A stretch of DNA of 64,000 bases from Rhodohalobacter sp. SW132 (GTDB lineage Bacteria > Bacteroidota > Rhodothermia > Balneolales > Balneolaceae), in the NCBI RefSeq assembly GCF_003390325.1, contig NZ_QUOK01000007.1:1-64000 (forward strand), given 5' to 3'. Shown piece by piece: positions 7,134 through 14,232 of the stretch. The notes beneath the pieces were generated by a model. It saw nothing but the letters and a program-made list of their open reading frames with translations. It made no database searches and was not told the DNA's origin. The translations under genes and the position numbers were made by a program. Positions within the stretch are counted from its first letter, which is position 1, and the number at the start of each line of letters is the position of its first letter.

Positions 7134-7784
7134 ATGAAACCACTCTCATCTCTGCTAATCATTCTATTATTACTTACCGCCTGCAGCCAGGAGGAGACTT
7201 TTGAGAAAACGTCATATCGTGTCGCAGATATTTTTCCTGAGATATCCCTTTCTGACGAGTTCAATCTCTACGTGGATGAAACCGCTCAGCCGGCGAATGG
7301 ACACTACACCTCCAGCTATCAAAATGGATCCACACTGGCCGATATTACGTTCAGAGAAGGGATGATTTCGGAGGGCAAAATCTTCAGAAGTGATGGGTTG
7401 CAAGAGGTCAGTTACACGACCGAAAATGAAAGGATGAAGCTGACCTTCTATAAAGAAAATGGCGAGCCCCATTTGGTATCTGTTTATGGCGATGATATGT
7501 CGGATCGAAGAGAGTTTCACGCCTGGTATGAGAACGGCGTACGGTCCATAGAGAGTGATGAGACAAATTATAAAATGTGGTATGAAAATGGCCTGCCGCA
7601 ACTACAAATACCGTCAGTTGATGGGGAACTGCACGGCAGAGTGGTTTCATGGTACGAGACCGGCCAGGAAGAATACGAGATGAATTTTTATGATGGTATA
7701 GAACACGGAACGTTCAAAGAGTGGGATGAAGAGGGGAATATTACCAGTGAAAAAGTCTACGAGATGGGTGAATTGATCAAGTAA
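7134..7784 (+). CDS. YwqK/MORN-like repeat lipoprotein, copy 1
   Basis: A 216-aa protein starting at ATG 7134. An upstream in-frame start at 7083 would bury the signal peptide, whereas from 7134 a clean lipoprotein signal ending LTACS (Cys15) appears. The body carries MORN/YwqK-like strands (WYENGVRSIES, MWYENGLPQLQ, SWYETGQEEYEM, FYDGIEHGTFKEWDEEGNI), each a short beta-hairpin with a WYENG or EW motif. Proteins of this family are usually called YwqK-type antitoxins, but the toxin role is established only for a few members, so function is left open. It is 73% or more similar by eye to the next gene. A surface or periplasmic location is inferred from the lipobox. Confidence 0.75.
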   Translation: MKPLSSLLIILLLLTACSQEETFEKTSYRVADIFPEISLSDEFNLYVDETAQPANGHYTSSYQNGSTLADITFREGMISEGKIFRSDGLQEVSYTTENERMKLTFYKENGEPHLVSVYGDDMSDRREFHAWYENGVRSIESDETNYKMWYENGLPQLQIPSVDGELHGRVVSWYETGQEEYEMNFYDGIEHGTFKEWDEEGNITSEKVYEMGELIK

Positions 7785-7861
7785 GAGATGTAAAATTGAT
7801 TCTGCTGATGATCTTTGAAGTAGCTTCCAGCCAGGGAATTCATCAGAAGAAAACTGTCCCG

Positions 7862-7879
7862 AAATGAGCTCTTCGGGAT
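7862..7879 (+). terminator. Hairpin after lipoprotein copy 1
   Basis: CCCGAA (7858-7863 region) pairs with TTCGGG across a 7-8 nt loop, about 75 nt after the gene stop and followed by ATCCAGCGAAACTTTTT. It is plausible as a weak intrinsic terminator. The surrounding text recurs after copy 2 and again near 9660, so it may equally be a dispersed repeat. Confidence 0.35.
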
Positions 7880-8042
7880 CCAGCGAAACTTTTTAATTCC
7901 ACTCACCTCATGATCAGCATTTAATTTAGACTTCCATCCTGCCGATAAATCCACCACAGAGTTTCTCTGGTCCTATACTACGCTGGGATACCCGGATTAC
8001 TATTTGAGAAGATTGAAGGCTTTGCAAAACTCAATCAAGATT

Positions 8043-8693
8043 ATGAAACAGCTGTCATCGATACTATTCATTCTTATAATATCTGTCGCCTGCAGTCAGG
8101 AGGAGGTTTTTGAAGAAATTTCAAACGATATCACAGAAATTTTTACTGAGATTTCTCTTTCCGAAGAGCTCAATCTCTACGTGGATGAAACCGATCAGCC
8201 GGCAGATGGGCACTACACCTCAAGCTATCAAAATGGATCTACACTGGCTGATGTTACATTCAATGAAGGGATGATTTCGGAGGGGAAAATTTTCAGAAGT
8301 GATGGGTTGCAAACGGTTGGCTACACGGTTGAAAATGAAAGGATGAAACTGACCTATTACAATGAAAATAGCGAGCCCAAGCTGGTAACTGTGTATGGTG
8401 ATGACTTGTCAGAACGACGAGAGTTTCACGTATGGCACACGGATGGTACCCGGTTAGTTGAATCTGCTGAGAATACTTTTAATATGTGGTATGAGAATGG
8501 CCGGCCGCGGGTACAAATGCCGTCAGTGGATGGGGAACTCCATGGAAAAGTGGCAGTCTGGTACGAAAATGGCCAGATCGAATCCGAGCATCATTATTCG
8601 AATGGCGTAAAGCACGGTACGTTTACAGAGTGGGACGAAGAGGGGGCTGTAACCAGTCAAAAAGTCTACGAGATGGGAGAATTGATCAAGTAA
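8043..8693 (+). CDS. YwqK/MORN-like repeat lipoprotein, copy 2 (tandem paralogue)
   Basis: A 216-aa paralogue of the preceding lipoprotein with the same domain order: signal peptide ending SVACS, the about 80-residue LYVDETDQPADGHYTSSYQN region almost identical to copy 1, then four MORN/YwqK-like hairpins ending KVYEMGELIK in both. ATG 8043 is chosen because it starts the signal peptide; an upstream in-frame ATG at 8004 is less likely. Most substitutions are in the repeats rather than the N-terminal block. The flanking DNA (CCACTCACCTCATGATC...CATTTAATT) is also duplicated, so this is a recent segmental duplication of about 0.9 kb. Function unknown. Confidence 0.75.
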   Translation: MKQLSSILFILIISVACSQEEVFEEISNDITEIFTEISLSEELNLYVDETDQPADGHYTSSYQNGSTLADVTFNEGMISEGKIFRSDGLQTVGYTVENERMKLTYYNENSEPKLVTVYGDDLSERREFHVWHTDGTRLVESAENTFNMWYENGRPRVQMPSVDGELHGKVAVWYENGQIESEHHYSNGVKHGTFTEWDEEGAVTSQKVYEMGELIK

Positions 8694-8869
8694 GGGGTGT
8701 AGAAATAATTTTTCTGATGAGTTTTAACGCGGCTACCATTCAGTGAAACTCATCGGACGAAAACTGTCCCGAAAACTCATTCAGGATCCGACGAGGCTGA
8801 ACAATTCAACCTCGTACGCCATGCGAAACTCCACAGTACACACCTCTACGTTTAACCATACGATCCCGA

Positions 8870-8907
8870 TTGCCCAATCGTTCTGGATGTGTTACATTGC
8901 AGTACAC
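8870..8907 (+). promoter_or_regulatory. Promoter and operator of CopG/PIN module
   Basis: TTGCCC (8870-8875), a 17-nt spacer and TACATT (8893-8898). GTGTTAC-attgca-GTACAC (8889-8907) is an almost perfect inverted repeat over the -10, consistent with RHH-antitoxin autorepression. The start codon is 18 nt downstream. Confidence 0.5.
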
Positions 8908-8925
8908 GTAAAGAAATTAATCGAT

Positions 8926-9144
8926 ATGGATACAACCCTCACAATTCGAATTGATAAAGAGCTCGAACAACTCCTCGAAGAATCATCAAAGAGAACCGGC
9001 CAGTCAAAAAGTGAACTTGTACGGCAGGCGCTAAAGCGTCAGTTGCGCATCGAATCTTTCCAGCAGCTGCGAAAAGAGCTTTTGCCTTATGGAGAAGCGC
9101 AGGGATGGTTAACAGATGAAGATGTCTTCCGCGAAGTCTCCTGA
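8926..9144 (+). CDS. CopG/ribbon-helix-helix antitoxin-like protein
   Basis: A 72-aa protein from ATG 8926. A longer frame from 8743 exists, but the added residues are encoded by intergenic repeat and promoter DNA. TTLTIRIDKELEQLLEESSKRTGQSKSELVRQAL is a textbook RHH DNA-binding strand and helices. The C-terminal tail (LPYGEAQGWLTDEDVFREVS) would bind the toxin. The PIN-domain gene follows after 86 nt, so this is a VapB-like role by position. Confidence 0.85.
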   Translation: MDTTLTIRIDKELEQLLEESSKRTGQSKSELVRQALKRQLRIESFQQLRKELLPYGEAQGWLTDEDVFREVS

Positions 9145-9230
9145 GCAGTAATTTTAAGTAATAATGACTTCAGCATTCGCTTCAGAATCGGGTTCTATTC
9201 CATTCATCAGTACTCAAGCCGGGGTGTGAA

Positions 9231-9632
9231 ATGAGGATTTTTGCTGACACCAACATATTGGTTAGTGCTTTTACAGCGAGGGGACTATGTGCAGATTTAC
9301 TGGAAGTAATTCTTGCTGATCATCAATTGATGACAGGAGAAATTGTGTTGGAAGAGCTGAACCGTGTGCTGCTAATAAAGTTGAAGATTCCTGAGAGCAA
9401 AGCATCTGGCGTTATGGAGTTTCTCCGCAAGTACCATGTAGAACCTATACCTGATAAACCTTCTGAAGTTGAAGTCAGGGATGAAGATGATCGATGGGTA
9501 CTGGAATCAGCAATAAGAGCAAAAGCCGATATTTTAGTTACTGGAGATAAAGATCTATTAGATATATCAGGGAAAGTCCCCCAGGTAAAAATCATTTCAC
9601 CCCGCGGAATTTGGAAAATGCTGCAAAAGTAA
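9231..9632 (+). CDS. PIN-domain ribonuclease toxin (COG1569/TIGR00305-type)
   Basis: A 133-aa PIN domain: FADTNILVSAF carries the first acidic residue (Asp5), GEIVLEELNRVLLIK the second region, and VRDEDDRWVLESAIRAKADILVTGDKDLL the DEDD/TGDxDLL acidic cluster that binds the metal. The domain is complete. In the family these are VapC-like Mg2+-dependent RNases inhibited by the upstream antitoxin. The gap to the CopG gene (86 nt) is larger than in most VapBC pairs. GGGGTGTGA just before ATG 9231 serves as the ribosome site. Confidence 0.87.
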   Translation: MRIFADTNILVSAFTARGLCADLLEVILADHQLMTGEIVLEELNRVLLIKLKIPESKASGVMEFLRKYHVEPIPDKPSEVEVRDEDDRWVLESAIRAKADILVTGDKDLLDISGKVPQVKIISPRGIWKMLQK

Positions 9633-9654
9633 TTCAGGTTCGCTCAAACCTGTC

Positions 9655-9812
9655 CGGGAAAAGCCGGGACGAAAGCAGTCCGGAAAGTTTCCGGGATCCG
9701 ACAAAACTTAACCCTGCACGCAGTGCACCACTCAACAGTTCAACCTCACGCGCAGCGTGAATCTCAACAGTGCACGCAGCGTACCCCTCAACAATTCAAC
9801 CCCTTACACTAA
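9655..9812. repeat. Dispersed CACGC-type short-palindrome repeat cluster (copy 1)
   Basis: Contains TCCGGGAAAAGCCGGGA and GTCCGGAAAGTTTCCGG hairpins, then CACGCGCAGCGTG and GTGCACGCAGCGTAC mini-palindromes separated by CTCAACArTTCAACC spacers. Nearly the same string recurs at 10617-10712. It fills the gap between the PIN and DUF433 genes. No coding potential. Confidence 0.6.
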
Positions 9813-9912
9813 TACGAGCACTATAGATAGCACACCATTAATCCCGAAATACATTCCAGAGTTGTTGATCGTTAACGGATTATGTACATTTTCCTAAACA
9901 AACGCATAAACC

Positions 9913-10149
9913 ATGAGCCAAAATCTGTTAAACAGAATCACCAGGAAGCCGGATATTTGTCACGGCAAACCTACGATCCGCGGATTGCGATACCCGGTTG
10001 ACACCATGCTGGATTTATTGGCTTCAGATATGAGTATTGATGAAATACTGGCTGACTATCCGGATTTGGAGAGAGAGGACTTGTTGGCTTGCCTTGAATA
10101 TGCTGCCCAATTATCGCGAACGAAAAAATCGCAAAAAATTGTCCGGTGA
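9913..10149 (+). CDS. DUF433 antitoxin-like protein
   Basis: A 78-aa DUF433 protein: LLNRITRKPDICHGKPTIRG near the N-terminus and MSIDEILADYPDLEREDLLACLEYA in a predicted HTH, both typical of the family. DUF433 proteins are found paired with DUF5615 PIN-like toxins and act as antitoxin and autorepressor (established for some VapB45-type pairs, inferred here). It shares a 4-bp GTGA overlap with the next gene, so the pair is translationally coupled. Confidence 0.88.
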   Translation: MSQNLLNRITRKPDICHGKPTIRGLRYPVDTMLDLLASDMSIDEILADYPDLEREDLLACLEYAAQLSRTKKSQKIVR

Positions 10150-10499
10150 GAGTACTTGTTGACGCACATCTACCTAAACGCCTTTCTGAGTTCTTATCGA
10201 CTCATGAAATAGAATCAAAACATACTCTGGAGTTACCCAAAAAGAATGCGACACCTGATTCAGAAATCATTCAGACTGCAGATCAGGAAGAGCGAATTGT
10301 AATATCAAAGGACAGAGATTTTCTCGATAATTATATCCTGGATGGAAGCCCTGAAAAATTGTTAATTGTTTCAACCGGAAACATTAATAATCAGAATCTG
10401 ATTCGTTTATTTAAGAATAATTTAGAAACGTTAAAGTCACTGTTTGAAGAGAATTCAGTGATCGAGATCAACGAAGAAGAGATTCGGGTGCACTACTAA
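10146..10499 (+). CDS. DUF5615 PIN-like toxin
   Basis: A 117-aa protein with GTG start inside the upstream stop. MRVLVDAHLPKRLSEFLSTH and VISKDRDFLDNYIL are the acidic core of DUF5615 (Mut7-C/PIN-like nuclease) domains: Asp6, then KDxDF. The insertion PKKNATPDSEIIQTADQEER matches the family's nTxDxEIxxxA segment. It is probably an RNase toxin held by the DUF433 partner. The gene appears intact. Confidence 0.87.
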   Translation: MRVLVDAHLPKRLSEFLSTHEIESKHTLELPKKNATPDSEIIQTADQEERIVISKDRDFLDNYILDGSPEKLLIVSTGNINNQNLIRLFKNNLETLKSLFEENSVIEINEEEIRVHY

Positions 10500-10569
10500 C
10501 CCGGCCAGTTAGTAAGTATTTCCCCGAACAAGAAGTATGGAATTGGTTTGGGCGATGAGGTGTAAGGCG

Positions 10570-10712
10570 ACTTCCAGCCATGAACCCACCAATCCAACTT
10601 CACACACAGTGCGAAACTCACCTGCACGCAGTATACTCCCTCAACAATTCAACCTCACGCGCAGCGTGAATCTCAACAGTACACGCCGTGTACCCCTCAA
10701 CAATTCAACCCC
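10570..10712. repeat. Dispersed CACGC-type short-palindrome repeat cluster (copy 2)
   Basis: Shares CTCACGCGCAGCGTGAATCT, ACAGTACACG(C)...GTGTACCCCTC and the AACAATTCAACCCC tail with 9737-9811. These blocks are short palindromes spaced by about 18-20 bp. An open frame passes through (10537-10731) but encodes only low-complexity repeat text. The rest of 10500-10868 shows nothing recognisable. Confidence 0.6.
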
Positions 10713-10868
10713 ATTCCTTATTTTGCCATGATATAAGCCGAGCCCAAGTTTAAAAGCAAACTCGCTATTAAAAACTGTCTATTCTCGTTCCGCTGATGTT
10801 TATATTCCCGCTATCATTTCGCTGATCAAACACCTGAAAATAAACAAACCGGTAAAAAAGAATTCATC

Positions 10869-11921
10869 ATGAGTAAACAAAAGATTGTGATTTACGGAAG
10901 CTACGGCTACACCGGCCGGCTGATTGCCAGTCGCGCTGCTGAATTGTACAGCAATGTTTTGCTCTCCGGAAGAAATGAGCAGAAATTGAAAAAGCAAGCT
11001 GCGGAACTAAACCTGGATTACTTGGCAGTTGATACATCCGATCCACTTCGTTTGGAAAATCTTTTGAACGATGCACATCTTGTAATCCATTGTGCAGGTC
11101 CGTTTATCCACACCTGGCAGCCTATACTCGATTCCTGTATCCGAAATCGCTGCCATTATCTGGATATCACCGGGGAAATCGGGGTATTTGAAGGGATTAA
11201 AGCGAGGAGTGATGAAATTGCTGAAGCGAAAATCATGGCGATGCCCGGCGTTGGTTTTGACGTTGTTCCGACCGATTGCCTGGCGCTCTATCTGAAGAAA
11301 CAGCTTCCCGATGCGGATCACCTGGAACTCGCTTTTATGGGGCTCGGAGGCGGCGTATCTCATGGAACAGCGCTGACTATGGCTGAAAATCTCGGAGAAG
11401 GCGGGGCAGTCAGGGAAGATGGCAGGATCAAATCGGTGCCGGCGGCCTACAAAACCCGGTCGATAGATTTTGGCGAAAGGCAGAGAACGGCCGTGACCAT
11501 TCCGTGGGGTGATGTGTCCACGGGTCACCACACAACTGGGATTGATAATATTACTGTCTACACCGCCATGAAACCGTCCGCTATCCGCTGGCTGAAGCTC
11601 TCCAACTGGATTTCACCGATTTTGCGGCTGGATGCGGTTCGTAATCTGGCTAAAAAATGGATCAGCAAGAAGGTAACCGGACCGGATTCAAAAGCCCGGG
11701 AAACGGGTGAAAGTTACATCTGGGGAGAAGTGAAAAATCCCGGTGGAGAAACGATTACAGCACATCTTAAAACCCCGGAAGGTTACAGGCTTACCGCAAT
11801 GACCGCCATTCACATTGCACAGAAAGTACTCTCCGGTGATTTCAAACCGGGATACCAGACACCGGCCTCCGCATACGGTGAAGATCTGATTCTGGAAATT
11901 GAAGGCACGGAAAGGGTCTGA
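10869..11921 (+). CDS. Saccharopine dehydrogenase-like NAD(P)-binding oxidoreductase
   Basis: A 350-aa protein with an N-terminal Rossmann fold: VIYGSYGYTG (residues 7-16) is the dinucleotide-binding turn, followed by SGRNEQKLKKQAAEL and LVIHCAGPF at about 76-84. The remainder fits the trans-acting enoyl reductase/saccharopine dehydrogenase-like group: MPGVGFDVVPTDCLALYL at about 127-144 and GGVSHGTALTMAENLGEGG. The substrate is unknown. True lysine-pathway enzymes are longer, so lysine metabolism is unlikely. It stands alone with A/T-rich gaps on both sides. A promoter is not obvious. Confidence 0.82.
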   Translation: MSKQKIVIYGSYGYTGRLIASRAAELYSNVLLSGRNEQKLKKQAAELNLDYLAVDTSDPLRLENLLNDAHLVIHCAGPFIHTWQPILDSCIRNRCHYLDITGEIGVFEGIKARSDEIAEAKIMAMPGVGFDVVPTDCLALYLKKQLPDADHLELAFMGLGGGVSHGTALTMAENLGEGGAVREDGRIKSVPAAYKTRSIDFGERQRTAVTIPWGDVSTGHHTTGIDNITVYTAMKPSAIRWLKLSNWISPILRLDAVRNLAKKWISKKVTGPDSKARETGESYIWGEVKNPGGETITAHLKTPEGYRLTAMTAIHIAQKVLSGDFKPGYQTPASAYGEDLILEIEGTERV

Positions 11922-12134
11922 TCTATACGATCTTACAAAAACCAATACACCCAACGATCAAACGATCATTGTTTGAGCGAAGGGCGGCATGTAAAACTGT
12001 TTCAATTCACCTGATTCATTAATCAAACCTACACCAATAGAGAAATCAAAAAACCACTTCCACTCTAATTTTGGGAATACCGCTGCACCCCGTACATTAT
12101 CGGTTTAATGAACTGAAAACGGTATGATGTATCT

Positions 12135-13871
12135 ATGAAACGAATTTTTCCACTTTTTTTACTTCTGATTCTAACCGCATCCTGTATTCCCACGGAAGAT
12201 CAGATTCAGAACATATTTGACGATCACTGGGAGTATCGCCTGCAAAGCAATCCGCTCTTTGCCACCAACCAGGGCGATCATCGTTTTGATGACCGTCTGC
12301 CGCAATCGGATCTTGAGTTTATTGAGAGGGACTACTTCCGCACCCAGGAATTTCTCGCCCGGCTCAATAGAATTTCACTGGATGATCTGGACGAAACCGA
12401 CCGGATGAATTACGATATCTTTCGTCTTCAGCTTGAAAACGCTGCGCATGCTTACGAACATAATGATCACCTGCTGCCGCTGAACGGCTGGTGGGATTAT
12501 CACGCTACGTTTGCTGATCTCGCCAACCGCATGCCGCTGAATTCCACGGAGGATTATGAAAATTACCTGAGCCGGCTCGGGGCTTTTTCTGAGTACAATA
12601 CCGGCTATTTGGAGCGGATGGGACAAGGGCTTGAGCTTGGAGTTGTGCGTCCCCAGGTGGTATTTGATGATTATGTGGCGTCAGTTGAGGCTCATATCAC
12701 CGAAAGTGCCGAGGAGCACAATCTGTTTGAGCCATTCGAAGAATTTCCGTCGGGCGTGGAGGAGGAAGATCGCGAACGATTGCGAAATGAGGGAAAGCGG
12801 ATCATCGAAGAGGTGGTAGTGCCGGAATTTCAGCGTCTCCGCGATTTTCTTGTGGAAGACTATATTCCCGGAAGTGCAGAATCGATCGGGATTACCGGGA
12901 TTGAAGGCGGGGAGGAGTATTACAAATACCTGATCGCCACCTACACCACGCTTGACCTTACGGCAGAGGAAATTCATCAAACCGGACTGGATGAAGTGGC
13001 ACGAATCCGCGACGAGATGATGCAGATTGTGGAGTCGGAGGGGTTCGGGGATGATTTTGACGGGTTTGTGGAGTTTCTGCGAACCGATCCTCAATTTTAT
13101 GCAGAATCTCCGGAAGAGCTGATGAAAGAGACAGCCTTTGTTCTGAAAACGATGGACGGCAAGCTTCCCGAACTGTTCAAAACCTTGCCGCGTCTGCCAT
13201 ACGGTATCATGCCGGTACCGGATTATCTTGCGCCCCGGACCGCAACCGCTTACTACAGCAGGGGAGCCGCTGACGGTACCCGTGCAGGATTTTATGCTGT
13301 GAATACCTACGATCTTCAAAGCCGTCCGTTGTACGAGGTGACGGCCCTTTCGCTGCACGAGGCTGTGCCGGGCCACCATCTTCAGATCGCACTTCAGCAG
13401 GAGCTCGAGGATCTGCCTGATTTCCGAACCGTGGCCGGATTTACAGCATATACCGAGGGGTGGGCGCTCTACTCCGAACGGCTGGGCCTGGAAGTGGGGA
13501 TGTATGATGATCCCTACCAGAATTTCGGGCGGCTGAGTTACGAGATGTGGCGTGCGCTTCGCCTGGTTGTCGACACCGGGATGCACGCGATGGGGTGGAG
13601 CAGGGAAGAGGCAATCGAGTACATGGCAGAAAACTCCGCTCTTTCATTGCACAATATCCGCAGCGAGGTGAACCGATACATTTTCTGGCCGGGACAGGCA
13701 CTTGCGTACAAAATGGGAGAGATCAAGATCCGTGAACTGCGTGAGATCGCAGAAGAGGAACTCGGCAGAGATTTCGACGTGCGCGAATTTCACGATGTGG
13801 TGCTGACGAGCGGTGCTGTTCCCCTTGAGGTGCTGGAGAATAATGTATTGAACTGGATAGAAGATCAGTGA
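12135..13871 (+). CDS. DUF885 family lipoprotein (putative metallopeptidase)
   Basis: A 578-aa DUF885 protein with a lipoprotein signal (LTASC, Cys17). The conserved catalytic-looking motif HEAVPGHHLQ lies at residues 408-417 (His408, Glu409, His414/415), followed by FTAYTEGWALYSERLG, which supplies a further Glu. This is the zinc-binding layout expected for the family, some members of which are considered oligopeptidases. Length is normal. The N-terminal half is helical (RDYFRTQEFLARLNRI). It is probably anchored in the periplasm or outer membrane. It stands alone; downstream is only repeat DNA. Confidence 0.87.
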   Translation: MKRIFPLFLLLILTASCIPTEDQIQNIFDDHWEYRLQSNPLFATNQGDHRFDDRLPQSDLEFIERDYFRTQEFLARLNRISLDDLDETDRMNYDIFRLQLENAAHAYEHNDHLLPLNGWWDYHATFADLANRMPLNSTEDYENYLSRLGAFSEYNTGYLERMGQGLELGVVRPQVVFDDYVASVEAHITESAEEHNLFEPFEEFPSGVEEEDRERLRNEGKRIIEEVVVPEFQRLRDFLVEDYIPGSAESIGITGIEGGEEYYKYLIATYTTLDLTAEEIHQTGLDEVARIRDEMMQIVESEGFGDDFDGFVEFLRTDPQFYAESPEELMKETAFVLKTMDGKLPELFKTLPRLPYGIMPVPDYLAPRTATAYYSRGAADGTRAGFYAVNTYDLQSRPLYEVTALSLHEAVPGHHLQIALQQELEDLPDFRTVAGFTAYTEGWALYSERLGLEVGMYDDPYQNFGRLSYEMWRALRLVVDTGMHAMGWSREEAIEYMAENSALSLHNIRSEVNRYIFWPGQALAYKMGEIKIRELREIAEEELGRDFDVREFHDVVLTSGAVPLEVLENNVLNWIEDQ

Positions 13872-13875
13872 GATT

Positions 13876-13936
13876 AGGTCTCCCCTGAAGGGGAGATGAT
13901 AAAATGCGTTCAGCATTTTATCTGAGGGGTGTCCCA
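13876..13936. repeat. CCCCT/AGGGG palindromic dispersed repeat
   Basis: GTCTCCCCTGAAGGGGAGAT, then an inverted ATAAAATGC-gttca-GCATTTTAT, then GAGGGGTGTCCC. It belongs to the same family as 41-73 and 43286-43461. The rest of 13937-14180 shows nothing recognisable. Confidence 0.55.
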
Positions 13937-14184
13937 TGCGAATCGCTTGATGAGAGATATTCATTTATGCCCATATTCACTCAAGGACTATTGCGTTGAG
14001 TTAGGCCCCGAATGATGCCTCGATACGTCCATAGGCCATTGTAAATGTATCGCCTCTGTATATGGAATCAAGTCGCCATCAAATGGCAATAAACAGGAGA
14101 AACTCCGGAGCATACTTCATCGGTCTATTTCCACTCTCTTTCACAAACTGCCTGTTTTTTTAAGTGACGGAGTTTGCAGCTATT

Positions 14185-14222
14185 AAAAAATCCCGGAGGC
14201 TTTTACACACTCCGGGTTTTTT
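14185..14222 (-). terminator. Bidirectional intrinsic terminator of the BspA-like gene
   Basis: CCCGGAG (14192-14198) pairs with CTCCGGG (14210-14216) around an 11-nt loop, flanked by an A-run at 14185-14190 and a T-run at 14217-14222, so it can terminate both strands. It lies just past the stop of the minus-strand surface-protein gene. An identical stem-loop occurs at 18356-18380. Confidence 0.8.
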
Positions 14223-14232
14223 CTCTCCGTAT

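Noticed and set aside
9655-10712. Short palindromes as a CRISPR array
   Set aside because: Repeats are of unequal spacing and sequence; no constant repeat/spacer pattern.
10537-10731. 64-aa plus-strand frame
   Set aside because: It only translates the CACGC-type repeat cluster; composition is not protein-like.
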